Shown: positions 1 to 10,960, counted from the stretch's first letter. The stretch: DNA of 64,000 nt from Cordia subcordata (GCA_028554755.1 JAPTOF010000004.1:4917001-4981000), one strand, 5' to 3'. The notes: generated by a model from the letters alone, not told the origin. Program-made: numbers and translations.

Positions 1-600
1 AAATTCGAAAATTTATCTTTAATATCAAAAAATAATATGGTGAATAGGTTGCCTCCAATCAATCTTCTAAAATAAATTTGTGAAGCTTGTCTTCTTAGTC
101 AAGCTAAAAAAAGTTTTCCAGATGAGGCTACATCAAGAGTAAGAAAGCCACTTGAACTAGTCCATATTGATATTTATGGACCCACAAACACAAGTTCTTA
201 TAGTAAAAATAAGTACTTAATTTTTTTATTAATGATTATAGTCGCAAAATTTGGGTCTATCTTTTAAAGAAAAATCCAAAGCTTTTCATAAATTTAAGAT
301 ATTTAAGGCCTTAGTTGAAAAGGAAAATGGCGACAAGATAAAAGCTATGAGATCTAATAGAGGCGGAGAATTCACATCAAAACAATTTGGAAAGTTTTGC
401 GGACATCATAGTATTTGACATCTTTTGACAGTTCCTCGATTGCTTCAACAAAAAGGAGTTGCTGAAAAGAAAAATAGAGTAGTTCTTGAGATGACACGAA
501 GCATATAGGACACCAAAGGAATGCCGAAAGAATTTTGTGCTATAGATATTGATTGTACTGTGTATCTCTTGAATTGTTTTGCTACAAAAAATTTTTTTTT
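1..600 (+). mobile_element. Ty1/copia integrase relic (truncated by window edge)
   Basis: Broken frames on the plus strand read as a copia integrase core. A piece like LELVHIDIYGPT (about 150-185) is followed by KAMRSNRGGEFTSKQFGKFC (about 340-400) and by QKGVAEKKNRVVLEMTR (about 450-500). These are the usual first Asp, second Asp and Glu blocks of the DDE domain. In-frame stops and frameshifts separate the blocks, and no LTR is visible. The element presumably extends left of the window. From 601 to 917 I see only AT-rich DNA that would be intron 1 of the neighbouring GLR unit. Confidence 0.8.
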
Positions 601-917
601 TTTGGGGAGAATTATGGTGAAGTTGATTGGCTTTTTTCTTGCCATCAATTAATATATGAAATGGATGATTTTCTTATTGAATGGAATACCTCCATTATTT
701 TATGTGTTGTTAATAGTTATAATTTACAGGTGTAAATATGTTGATGAAAAATTGTGAATATGTAATATAAAATATAAGAATTATGAATGAGAAAAAAAAA
801 ATGTGAATAGTACTGTAGCACGTGAACTGTACTTACAGAGGTGTACGTACGGAGGTGTGTATGTATACAGTAATGAGGGCGTATAGTATCCATTCCCATC
901 AGCAAAAGGAAACTTAC

Positions 918-1238
918 CAGCGGCTACAACATTCAGTGGCAGTCCCTTTGAATCCCTCGTGTGCAGAACAATCCTTGTACCATTTTGTCTGTAGAAAGCA
1001 TTATGTGTGTCTGAAACTGCCATTTGAACGCAGCTTAGCACTACCTTATCCACCGATGAGCGCACATCAACAATGATGCCAACATGGATGACCATTTCAT
1101 CAGATGGTCATCATCACTATCCTGTGCATCAAACGTTTGCTGCTTTGGTTTAAGTTGATCAGCTCTGCATATTTGACCACTCAGAAACCCTAAATATATT
1201 AAATATGAAGCCAGGACATAGACGATCTTGAACCTCAT
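918..1238 (-). pseudogene. Glutamate receptor-like exon 1, frameshifted (unit A, alpha type)
   Basis: This is the first exon of a GLR gene: an N-terminal signal peptide starting MRFKIVYVLASYLIYLG, then the start of the receptor-family ligand-binding region ([18 protein letters not shown], then [11 protein letters not shown]). The exon ends at a good GTAAGT donor (first intron base 917). A 1-bp deletion after the DDDHLM codons, relative to the intact copy at 19011-19335, moves the rest into another frame. No exons 2-5 lie in the 917 bp to the left, where a copia relic sits; they could lie outside the window. Its closest relative here is the exon 1 of the 11441-19335 gene, with which it also shares about 1 kb of upstream DNA. 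Confidence 0.85.
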
Positions 1239-2139
1239 CTCTGTCTACTAATCTATCCATCTAGCTATATATACGTCTGACGAATGCTTTGTTAATTTAC
1301 ACGGTTTGTCATGAGTCTCTTTTGGGAGGGACTGGCTTGAATATATTCTTAAATTATAAGTAGGTTGGTGAAGTAAGAGAGCAGTATAAGTAATTGAGAT
1401 TATTTTTTTGAACGTAAGTGTTGGGATCAAATCTCGTAGGGAGGAAGAGAGTTTAACACACATAAAAAAGAAAAAAAAAAAAAAAAGAGCAGGTGGGTGA
1501 AGTTGATGATGTTGACTTAACTGACGCTGCATTTGTTTCTTCGACGACGTCGGCAACTTCTGACCATAAAGAACAACGTCGTCAACACGCTAAAATGATT
1601 GCTTTACACGCGTCCAAAAGTCTTGGGTATAATATGCATATATGTTGTTTGTCGGGTCTGCACTTTCATTTTTCTTGATTCTACATCGATCGTCAAGTCA
1701 ATATGGTCCCTAGCTCCATTGGAAAATCCATGGCAGTTTCCCCATTGAAGTTGTAAAACATTGTTGCTTGACTTTGAAGTACTATATATCCTCAGATTTT
1801 TTCTGAAGCTTGCTCCGAAGTTCACGTATTCGACAATATATGTGGAATTTCTCATCTTTGCTCGATGTTTTTCGACGACTAAAAATGTTTGATTACTAAT
1901 GTTTTTACTACGTTAGGGATTATCGTTTCATGATGATCTATTTGGTCTCTTTTTCTAAAGAATAAAGGTTAATTTGATATTTTTTATAAATATTGAGAAT
2001 TAAATAAATTAATTTTTTAAGCAAAAAGAACCAAAACGACAGTTTTTTTTTTCAAAAAATATAGACCATTTGTGAAATTTGTCCGTTTTATGAACATTTT
2101 ATTTCCATTGCTCCGTATTGTGTTTTGTATTTTTTATAC
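1239..2139 (-). promoter_or_regulatory. Duplicated GLR 5' flank (unit A)
   Basis: This upstream DNA aligns by eye with 19336-20333 upstream of the intact alpha GLR gene, including a TTTTGGGAGGGACTGGCTTG-like stretch near 1320 and long AT-rich blocks to about 2130. It contains the 20-bp element GGAAAATCCATGGCAGTTTC (1721-1740) found in all four GLR flanks. The ACGTGTC motif of the other three flanks is ACGCGTC here (1608-1614). An A-rich tract near 1465-1485 is specific to this copy. No coding potential was seen. Confidence 0.55.
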
Positions 2140-2650
2140 GAGAAAAGTACATCAGAGGTCCCTGTAATTCATAAAAAATGTATCGAACTCCCGTGTAATT
2201 GAAAAAGTTTTTCATAATTCCACGGTAGTCAAAAAAGTTTCTCATAATCTTCTTAAGGTTCATCAAAAGTGTATCGCATCCCCTATTGCAAAAAAAATCA
2301 GTTATATTTAATCATAATTATATTGCACCCGCCAAATTGCACGTTGTAAAAAAATTTTCTATCCAAATTAATTTTTATTGGTTCAAAACTACCTTCTCTT
2401 TCAAAGAAATATTTTCGCAACATGAAATTTTGAACCAACAAAAATTAATTTGCACTTAAAAAATTCTCATGACATTCAATTTGGACGCGTGTAATGCAAT
2501 TATAGTTAAAGATAATTAATTTTTTAATGGAAGAGTGGTCCAATACACTTTTAAAAGGCCATAGAAAGATTGAGCTACTTTTTAAATCACAAGAGAGTTC
2601 GATGTACTTTTGATAAAGCACAAGAAACTCTAATGCACTTTACCCTTTCT
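2140..2650. repeat. Foldback element with long inverted repeats
   Basis: The two halves are reverse complements of each other with mismatches. The left arm (about 2140-2395) carries GAGAAAAGTACATCAGAGG and ATGTATCGAACTCCCGTG. The right arm (about 2415-2650) carries the inverse, ending AACTCTAATGCACTTTACCC. The inner parts also pair (ATTAATTTTTATTGGTTCAAAA with its inverse around 2430). There is no ORF. A truncated copy of the left arm lies at 20334-20440 at the equivalent place in the duplicated unit, so the insertion seems older than that duplication. The superfamily is not clear. Confidence 0.65.
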
Positions 2651-2724
2651 ATACTCCTAATTTTTTTAGAAAATGTAATTTGCATTCTCAGATATTGTCC
2701 TCTTGTATCAAAAGTTGGTCGGGT

Positions 2725-2838
2725 TTAGGAAGTAACTCAAGTGGTTGAGAAGAGTGATGTCCTGTGTTTGAATATCATGAGGAATGGAAGATTGGATTGG
2801 GCGTGCAGAGTTTCAAAGAAATAAATAAAAAAAAAAGT
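2725..2838 (+). repeat. Possible decayed tRNA-derived SINE
   Basis: TAACTCAAGTGGTTGAG resembles an RNA polymerase III A box. A degenerate B box (GTTTGAATATC) follows about 30 bp later, and the segment ends in an A-rich tail near 2822-2836. No target-site duplication was found. The identification is weak. Confidence 0.25.
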
Positions 2839-2924
2839 GGGTTGATTATATGAGTTTGAAAATCTGAAAGAACACCACTACTCAAGATTGTAACTTGATA
2901 TGTGGAAAAATAACGAGAGTTGAA

Positions 2925-3130
2925 CATCATCATCATCATCATCATTCTTGGGAGTGCTCAATTCTCTAATATACAACTCCAATTTTCATTTTACATCCAC
3001 AACAAGGTCGTGAACTTGAAGATTTAGAAAATTTTCTACTCAACAAAGTATGAAAGGTTAAGATCGTAGAGGAGGAAGTAAAAGATCATAGAGGAGGAAG
3101 TAAGCCCAATAACACAAGAAATTCCATAGT
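2925..3130 (-). pseudogene. psaL 3'-end relic (last codons plus 3' flank)
   Basis: On the minus strand this reads YFLLYDLNLSYFVE followed by a stop at 3036-3038. The intact PsaL C-terminus at 32313 reads [14 protein letters not shown]. Further into the gene (towards 3130) the relic matches the preceding psaL codons but has a 1-bp deletion and a tandem duplication of about 20 bp. Below 3036 it continues into DNA matching the psaL 3' flank (GAGTGCTCAATTCTCTAATA, compared with about 32238-32260). Upstream psaL sequence is absent. It is a broken end left by duplication of the GLR-psaL border, not a retrocopy of the whole gene. Confidence 0.85.
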
Positions 3131-3386
3131 GTGAATTACGGATGAGTTGTTGGCGAGGAAGGGAAGTCTGAGAGAGGGAATTCAGATGAGCTGAAAAAGC
3201 TCTTGGGAGAAGATCTTAGAGGGATTGCATCAGCCACGAGGATCCACTAATAATTTCTAGTGCTGCCTTTCAAAAAAGAAAAAGAAAGAGAGAAAGAAAG
3301 AAAGAAGGAAAAAAGAAAGAAAGAGGATACAAAATGAAGAAGAAGAAGAGAGGGAGAGAATTACGCATCTAAGCAAATTTTAATTT

Positions 3387-3760
3387 GGGCAAATGAGTTA
3401 TTTGGTTCCTTATCTTTGACTCGTTTGTTGATAAGTCATTTATTTTTAAAATGCGACAATTCAATCTCTTTTCTTTGTAAGTTATGACATTATTGGTTCA
3501 AAACTCAGAGTCAAGAAAAGGATGACTAATGTTGTCACAGAATGCAAAGATAAGAGTCCCACAACAACACAAATTGCAAAGATTAAACACTAATAATATC
3601 ACAAATTGCCAAGATGAGAAACTGAAAAATATATATTTTTTTCAATAGAACTAACAGTGTCATAATTTCAAAGATAAGAAATTAAATTATCGTATTTTAA
3701 AAATAAGGAATTTAATTATCAAAAAAGTGAAAAATAAAGGATCAAATGGGTCATTTGTCT
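3387..3760. mobile_element. MITE, Mutator-like (9-bp target duplication)
   Basis: A 374-bp AT-rich non-coding element. Its left end GGGCAAATGAGTTATTTGGT pairs with the inverse of its right end (ATCAAATGGGTCATTTGTCT), and the inverted repeats extend about 110 bp inward. It is flanked by identical 9-bp repeats TTTTAATTT (3378-3386 and 3761-3769). A 9-bp duplication with long terminal inverted repeats fits a Mutator-like MITE. No transposase is present. Confidence 0.65.
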
Positions 3761-3774
3761 TTTTAATTTTCAAC

Positions 3775-4189
3775 TTCAAACTTGGCAAGAAAGGGAAAAG
3801 GGAAAATACTTTCATTTTCACAGGAGTTATGAATTGAAATCTAGTACGATATGCACCCACTCCATCCCAACCCACGAATGACTCACTTATAGTATTTTAA
3901 AAATAAGGAATTTAATTATCAAAAAAATTAAGAATATTTGCCACACACATCCCGTGTATTTAGGCTTAATATCATCATTAGGCCCTAAAATCTCGAAATA
4001 AGCTTACAGACTCATTCAACGTTGAGTAAATTAAATTGGACTTTATACCAAATCCGTTAATGAATTAATGAAAAAAGGGCATTTGGAATGCATTTGCAAG
4101 CTTTAAAAAAACATAGGTAGACAAGACATTATTTGTTACACGGATACACTTGTAGTTGAATTCGTATAAAGCCGCAATGGGAAACATAC
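3775..4189 (-). other. Remnant of GLR intron 1 (unit B)
   Basis: Adjacent to the unit B exon 1 donor, 4100-4189 matches the start of intron 1 of the intact gene at 23520-29214 (ACACTTGTAGTTGAATT in both). About 3775-3900 matches a deeper part of the same intron (near 26955-27060; AAGGGAAAATA and TTTCATTTTC in both). No exon 2-5 sequence follows on the left, so the unit B gene has lost everything after intron 1. Confidence 0.55.
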
Positions 4190-4325
4190 CAGCGTTTATA
4201 GCATGGAAGAGTTCTCCATTTGAATCCCTTGTGTGAAGAACAATCCTTGACGTTCCATTTTGTTGGTGAAAAGCCTTAGCATCTGAAATCGCGATATTAA
4301 CATAGCTTAGCACAACCTTACTTAC

Positions 4326-4491
4326 CGATAAGATTACATCTTTCTGAATTTTAAATTTTGTAATTATTGTTTTCTGTTATAACTTTATTTCCTGTTTCTT
4401 CTCACTAGTTGTTAGGCTTTGTATTATATATTTGAGTTGTATTATTTACTTAAAGATATAGGGAGAAAAACATCTTTCTCTAACCATATCA
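4326..4491 (+). repeat. 5' LTR of copia element
   Basis: 166 bp ending ACCATATCA. It begins CGATAAG where the 3' LTR begins TGATAAG, so the canonical TG has mutated to CG. It shares GTAATTATTGTTTTCTGTT and CTCACTAGTTGTTAGGCTTT with the 3' LTR. Confidence 0.93.
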
Positions 4492-4500
4492 TGGTATCAC
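4492..4500 (+). other. Primer-binding site of copia element
   Basis: TGGTATCAC directly follows the 5' LTR. It matches the start of the usual copia site (TGGTATCAGAGC), which pairs with the 3' end of initiator tRNA-Met. Only the first eight bases match. Confidence 0.75.
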
Positions 4501-7500
4501 CTTTCTCTTAGCCTAAAAGACAAAAGTCGTTCTTTCCTGGGTTATATTTTTACACGCCCATGGCTTCTTCCTCTTCTACTTCTACACCCTCTTTTGCTCT
4601 TCCCAATTTCAATGTCAAGGCTTATGTTACAGTAGCCCTTGATTATACCAATTATCTTACCTGGAAGAGCCAAATATCAAACTCTTTTTTTTGTTTAATG
4701 ATCTTCTTGGCTATGTTGATGGGTCACTTCCTTGTCCAAAGGCTGACTCGTCTATCTCACCAACCATTGCAGAATAGAAGAAAACTGATGGGTTTGTTAC
4801 TACTTGTATCACTGCTACACTCTCTGAAGCTTTAGTTCATCAAGCAACTGGTTACTCTTCTGCCTCTGCTTTATGGGATTATCTCCAGGAGTCCTTTATG
4901 CAACAATCACTTGCTCGTAAATCCTTACTACGTGCACAGTTGAGAGCTGTTACGAAAGGCGCTGCATCTATTACTGATTATCTTAATCATATTCGCACCA
5001 TTGCAAATTCCTTGGTTGCAATTGGTAAGTCTCTCTGATGAAGATTTGGTGCTTGTTACATTGGAAGGCCTTCCACGTCAAAACCGCTCCTTTGTCACCT
5101 CTGTGGAAAATCTTGCGACCATACCATCATTCTCGCAGCTATGTGCCAAGTTACTGACTTATGAGCAACGTCTTCTTCTTGATGATGATTGGTCTGATTC
5201 CTCTCTTCAGACGCTGAGCTCTCAAGTATAAACTTCATCTCTTCATCACAGCACTGCTTTACTTGCTCAAGCTTCATCAAAATCCACTTCGGCATCACAA
5301 CCTTCTAAGTCCTCTCGAAAAACTTCTGGTGGTTATAAGGGCAAATGTCAAATCTGCAAATGTCAAGGCCATTCCGCTGATCGTTGTTACAAATGTTATG
5401 AAGGACAAGGTTAGTCTCGTTCATCTAATTCAACATCTCAATTTGCTGGTCTTCATCATCAATCTTCTTCTCAACCACCCCTGCTACCTACACCAATGAC
5501 ATCTTCTTGGGTTCCAGATTCTGGAGCCACCGCTCATATGACAGTGATTCTGTTCTTCTTCAAAATATGCAGCCTTATAATGGTTCTGATCAGGTGCTTA
5601 TCGGAGATGGTAAGTCTCTTTCTATAGCAAATTCTGGTTCCTCTTCTTTGTCCTCCTTGTCTGGTCCTTTATCACTTCATCATGTGTTACATGTTCCTGA
5701 TCTTACTCATAATCTTTTGTCAGTCTCTCGATTTACCGGAGAAAATAATGTTTCTTTTGAATTTTTTCCCTTTACGTGTCTTGTCAAGGATCTTCGAACG
5801 GAGATTCCAGTACTCAAGGGCCACGTTGAATCAAATTTATACACCTTACCAATCATCTCCTCTCCGCAATCTTCATTGCATATGGCGCTGTCTACTAATC
5901 ACGAGTCTGTTTCTCTCTGGCTTAGTCGACTGGGTCATCTAGCCAAACCAGTTCTCTCTGCGCTCCGGTCTTAGTCGTTTATTAAGTTTAAAGATTTTTT
6001 GTCATTAAAGAAAGTCTATAATTCTTGTATGCAAGGCAAAAGTCACAAATTGCCTTTCTCCCCTTTATCTCATCAGACTAGTTTTCCTTTAGAATTAGTT
6101 CATTGTGATGTTTGGGGACCTGCCCCTGTTTTGTCTTGTTCAGGCTTTCGTTACTTTGTTTTATTTATTGATGATTTCAGTCAATATACGTGGCTATATC
6201 CGCTTCATAATAAAAGTGATGTTTATTCTTGTTTTTTAGAATTTCAATCTTTTACTGAAAATCAATTCTCTACCAAAATACGTGCTTTTCAATGTGATGG
6301 AGCTTCTGAACTCACTCAAGGCAAAATGAAATCGCATTTTCTTACTCATGGTATTCAATATCGTATTTCTTGTCCTCATACCCCAAAACAAAACGGTTTG
6401 GCTGGGCGTAAAATTCGTCATATTACTGAAATGGGAACTACTATATCGTTCAATGCCTCTCTGCCTAAATGTTTCTAGTTGGAAGCTTTCTTCACTTCAG
6501 CTTTTTTGATTAATCGTCTTCCCACTCCAATCTTCCAAGGTGTTTCTCCATTTCAAAAATTGTTTTGCACAGCTCCAGATTATTCTAAATTAAGAGTATT
6601 TGGTTGTCTGTGTTATCCTCACTTAGGTGCATATAAAATTGATAAACTCAGTCCCAAATCCGTACCATGTGTCTTTTTGGGTTACAGTTCTGATCACAGT
6701 GGGTATCGTTGCTTTCATGTACCTTCTAATAGAGTTTATACATCACAACATGTGATATTTGATGAAAATCAATTTCCCTTTCCACATCTTCAGTCTTCTA
6801 CGTCACAACCATCTGCTTCTTATCTATTCACAGATGTTGTCCCAAATTCAACTTTACCCACTAATTCTCATCTTTCTTGTGCTACTATGCCACCTGGTCT
6901 GTCAAACTCCATGGTTGTGTCAACTACTGCTGCACTTGATTCAAATTTGAGTCCCACTTTCTCACCGCCTCCTCCACTTCAATCACCACATAAGAGTCCA
7001 CATGCTTTGTTACCTGATTCGTCCTTTCATGACTCTCTATGTGCGACGTTATCTGTGCTTCCTCCTCAGTCTTCTCTGCAAACACATCCAGCAATCTCGC
7101 CTATTCTTCCTGTGTCGTCTTCTTTACCATCTTCCTCTACACCTGTGACTTTGTCTTCTCCTGAGTTACATAGCCCAGTCTCGATCTCTGTTCCTTCAAC
7201 TACCACTATTGTAACTTCTGTTCTTCCTATGGTAACACGATCTCGAGACAACAGCAGGCCTCTAAAGCAGTATTCTGACTTTGTCACCTTTCTAGCATCT
7301 ACCAACTCCGATGATCCAATCTCTGATTGTGAACCTACTACATATCTTCAGGCGTCTAAATCGAAGCAGTGGAGATTGGCTATGGCCTCTGAGTACAATG
7401 CTTTAATAAATAATGGGACGTGGGTTCTAGTTCCGAGGCCTTGTGATGTTAATTATAGTTGGTTGCAAGTGGGTTTTTTGGATAAAACGTAAATCTGATC

Positions 7501-8861
7501 GTTCTATTGATCGTTACAAGGCCCGCTTGGTAGGTAAAGGCTACAGTCAAAAAGAGGGGATTGATTTCAATGAGACGTTTAGTCTCGTTGTGAAGCCGAC
7601 AACCATTCGCGTTGTTCTCTCTATCACATTGTCACAAAATTGGACTATTTGACAACTTGATATCAACAACACCTTCTTGCATGGGTTCTTAGATGAGAAT
7701 GTTTATATGTCCCAGCCACCTGAGTTTGTGGATTCTAATTACACCGGCCATGTTTGCAAATTGCAGAGAGCTATTTATGGGTTGAAACAAGCACTGCGGG
7801 CTTGGTTTGCTCGTTTGAGTACATATCTTGTCTCTCTTGGTTTTGTGGCTTCCACCTCAGATTCCTCTTTGTTTATTAGGTCCACACCTATTGATTATTC
7901 TATCATACTTGTGTATGTTGATGATGTCATTTTGACAGGGAGTAATGATGCCACTCTTCAACAACTAATCTCCAATCTTCGTCAACAATTCTCTTTGAAA
8001 GATTTGGTTCTGTGTCTTTCTTTTTGGGTGTTCATGTTCATCATGTTCCAGATGGAGGTTTGCTTCTTAATCAACAAAAGTATATTCTTGATATATTGTA
8101 GCATGCTAAATGGAGAATGCAAAAGGTATTGCCACTCCAACCTCGCCTCATCAACAATTGTTCGCTCGTAGTAGTGATCCTTTTCCGGATCCTACTCTTT
8201 ACCGCAGTATCGTTGGGGCTTTACAATATGTCACCATCACTCGCCCAGATATTGCCTTTGCTGTTAACAAGGTTTGTCAATTTATGCATAATCCTACTGA
8301 TGAACATTGAACAGCAGTTTAGAGAATTCTGCATTATTTGAAAGAAACTAGTAGTCATGGTCTTCAACTTCGGTCTTCATCTGATCTTACTTTGCATGCC
8401 TACTCTGATTCGAATTGGGGTGGTTATATTGATGATAGAAGGAGTACACATGGTTATTATATATTTTTGGGTCCTAATTTGATCTCTTGGGTTGCAAAGA
8501 AACAGTCTACAATAGCTAAATCGAGTACAGAGGCTGAGTACAGGGCAATTGCTTTTGCTACTTCGGAGCTCTGTTGGCTTAAATCTTTACTTTCTAAGTT
8601 GAATTTCGTTGCTTCTGTCACTCCAATTCTTGGTGTGATAATGTGGGTGCTACTTATCTTGCCGTCAATCCTATCTATCATGCTCGTACGAAGCATATAG
8701 AAATCGATATTCACTTTGTTCGTGAGAAAGTTGTGATAGGGGAATTGTAAGTTCGCTTTATTTCCAAGCTTGATCAATTGGCCGATGTTATGACCAAGGG
8801 TCTTTTGGTTTCGCGCTTCAAATATCTTCGGTCCAAGCTCACTGTTTCTGATGCAGTTTCG

Positions 8862-8873
8862 CTTGCGGAGGCG
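8862..8873 (+). other. Polypurine tract of copia element
   Basis: CTTGCGGAGGCG sits immediately before the 3' LTR, where plus-strand DNA synthesis would be primed. It resembles the CTTGAGGGGGAG tract common in plant copia elements. Confidence 0.6.
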
Positions 8874-9039
8874 TGATAAGATTACGTCTTTTTGAATTTT
8901 AAATTTTGTAATTATTGTTTTCTGTTGTAACTTTATTTCCTGTTTCTTCTCACTAGTTGTTAGGCTTTGTATTATATATTTGAGTTGTAATATTTATTTA
9001 AAGATATAGAGAGAAAAACATCTTTTTCTAACCATATCA
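8874..9039 (+). repeat. 3' LTR of copia element
   Basis: 166 bp, TGATAAG to CCATATCA, with canonical TG and CA ends. It is followed by the CTTAC target duplication and then by the continuation of the GLR exon (CGATAACTTCATG). Confidence 0.93.
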
Positions 9040-9212
9040 CTTACCGATAACTTCATGTCAACAATAATTCCAATTCTAACTATATTCAGATCATCATCAT
9101 CACTATCCTCGGATGCACCAAATATTGTTTGCTGCTCGGCGTTAAGTTGAGTGATCAGAAACATTCAGACTACTAAAAGTGAAGCCAAGACAAAGAAGAT
9201 CTTCAACCTCAT

Positions 9213-9790
9213 CTCTGCCACTTAATAAATATATATTTGTCCAAAGAATGCTTTGTTTTACGCAGTGTGTGAGCATTTTTTTGTGGGCGGACTGACTTGA
9301 ATATATTGTTAATTATTATATACAAACTGGTGAGGTTTGCTAGCTCCATTAGTTTCTTAATTTGGCGTCGTCAACGTGTCTGCATTTTCAATTCTTTGTT
9401 TTTTTTCATTCTACATATCATCAAGTTTGTGGTGTCTAAGTATTATTGCAGCATTGCTTTTCGATATTGATCATGGTTGATTGGGTCGTCGGCTGTAAGA
9501 AAGAGGGGGGGTTGGCTGAGGATTTGTATACTTTGACCTGGTTTACAATATTCTTGAACCTTGGGAATTTGCTTGTATGTTTTGGCTTTTTGATGTTAAT
9601 CATCAGAAACCTTCAATGGAAAATCCATGGCAATTTCGCATTTTAAGTTGCAAACATTGTCAGTTGACTCTTATTATCCTCAGACTTCTTATATATATAT
9701 ATGCAGCTTTCTTTGAAGCTTACGGTGTGCAATTTCACATTCTCTTGACGTTCATCGACGAAGACTAAGAAAATTTCTCCATTTTCTGCA
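9213..9790 (-). promoter_or_regulatory. Duplicated GLR 5' flank (unit B)
   Basis: It aligns closely with 29215-29780 upstream of the intact beta-type GLR gene (GGCGGACTGACTTGAAT and GGTGAGGTTTGCT in both). It contains ACGTGTC at 9374-9380 and GGAAAATCCATGGCAATTTC at 9618-9637. The gene it would drive is broken. Confidence 0.55.
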
Positions 9791-10857
9791 GATTTATGGT
9801 TGTGAAGCATACATTACCATGCATCCATTTCACTGACCGACAAAATCACAGTTACTATTTGTTGTTAAATAGAGACAACTTTCTTTTCCGTTGTTATATC
9901 ATACCGTCTCAATTTAGAGAATTTTTTTTTTTCCCCCGATGGCTAATTTTTGTCGCCTCGTCCCCTTTTGTAATAGTGGTTTAAGGGCTTTATTATGACA
10001 ATTATGCGATTTGTAAAAATAAGAATTGAAAATTGTATAAATCCAACCAAAATTAGTAACATCTCTCGAAAGACAAACCGAGAAAAACTACGAAAAAGCA
10101 AAGTCAGGGCTTTAATTTATTTGTAAACATTTACCTCTACGTACTGCCACAAGTTCTTACTAATTATTATTTTATCTCTTTAATGCCTCTTCTCATGTGT
10201 TGTTTTCTTTTGTACGCAATGGCTAACGTCATCTTTTTCCTATTTCTCCACGCACGAATTATAATATATTAGCTCAAAGTCACAACCAAGCTTTTGGTGT
10301 ATGGTGATTAATTGCGAATACATAATCTTACTTAATTTAAAAAAAAAAAAAACTAATGTTAATATCCTGATATAATTATATTAGTATTGCCTTATAAAGC
10401 ACGTTCAACTTTTTCAAGAATTTTTCTCGTCTTGTGGGTTGGGATTAGAACCATAACTCAAAACTTTCGGAATTGCTTGAACGTTGGGGCTCTAGACGAC
10501 GTAAACTTCCAGTCTATCACCACTCCAGCGACAATAACGAAATTTCCCAAATGAAGTTCAAGACTTTGTTACTTGACTCAAAAACGCAAGTCTTGCAAAA
10601 ATATTTCAATTTCATTTCAGATCAATACTTTTTTTTTTCCCAGATTTCAGACCAATACTGATGCATACTTCAAAGTTTAGAAAGTTGAATTATTCTCATT
10701 CCCAAACGTTTCTTGACCTAGAATGTTTGAATTGTCTTCTTATATCAAAATTGGAAGACTCTTTTATCCTACTAATTGAGTCAGTTTATAAATCTGGTAA
10801 CTTAAGAACGTTGCTATTCAAGATGGTAACTCGAAAAGTGGAAAACAACGAAAATTA
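9791..10857. other. Duplicated non-coding flank between unit B and psaL relic
   Basis: No gene seen. Blocks match the flank of the intact beta GLR gene: GCTAACGTCATCTTTTTCC near 10225 (compared with about 29965), AGATTAGAACCATAA-like DNA near 10440-10470 (compared with 30740-30780), and 10475-10740 (compared with 31636-31860). The 0.84-kb insertion at 30799-31634 is absent here. Confidence 0.55.
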
Positions 10858-10960
10858 AAACAACAACATCATCACCATCATTCTTGAGGAGTGCTCAATT
10901 CTCTAATATACAACTTCAATTTTCATTTTTCCCTTCCAATACAGGCAACCAAAAGTTGAG
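10858..10960 (-). pseudogene. psaL 3'-flank relic (non-coding part only)
   Basis: GAGTGCTCAATTCTCTAATA and the following TACAACTTCAATTTTCATTT match the DNA just downstream of the psaL stop codon (about 32236-32295), and also 2945-2995 at the first relic. The match stops near 10960, before psaL codons would begin. It marks the right border of the duplicated unit B. From 10961 to 11440 I see only AT-rich DNA, the last part of which matches the 3' flank of the second GLR gene. Confidence 0.7.

Larger units (their letters stand above)
4326..9039 (+). mobile_element. Full-length Ty1/copia LTR retrotransposon (4,714 bp), inactive
   Basis: Two 166-bp LTRs flank gag-pol remnants, and a CTTAC target duplication (4321-4325 and 9040-9044) brackets the element. 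Domains run in copia order: gag from an ATG at 4560; a CX2CX4HX4C zinc knuckle at 5346-5387; the protease DSGAT motif at 5517-5531; GAG-pre-integrase about 5600-5970; integrase 6000-6480; reverse transcriptase about 7380-8100 with YVDD at 7914-7925; RNase H about 8340-8600. At least six frameshifts or stops break the reading frame. The integrase third acidic residue is Gly (codon 6404-6406, LAGRK where AERK is usual). The LTRs differ at 8 of 166 sites, seven of them transitions, so the insertion is moderately old. It sits inside a GLR exon in the opposite orientation to that gene. Confidence 0.95.
4190..9212 (-). pseudogene. Glutamate receptor-like exon 1 split by a copia element (unit B, beta type)
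   Basis: The two halves, 9045-9212 and 4190-4325, together form a GLR exon 1 of 304 bp, in phase with the 316-bp exon of the gene at 28899-29214. The start codon is at 9210-9212. The signal peptide reads MRLKIFFVLASLLVV, then a TGA stop. The body ([19 protein letters not shown]) ends at an intact GTATGT donor (first intron base 4189). The exon is interrupted by a full copia element (4326-9039) with target duplication CTTAC. It also lacks exons 2-5. It is non-functional. The sequence groups with the beta-type gene at 23520-29214 ([19 protein letters not shown] in both). Confidence 0.88.
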
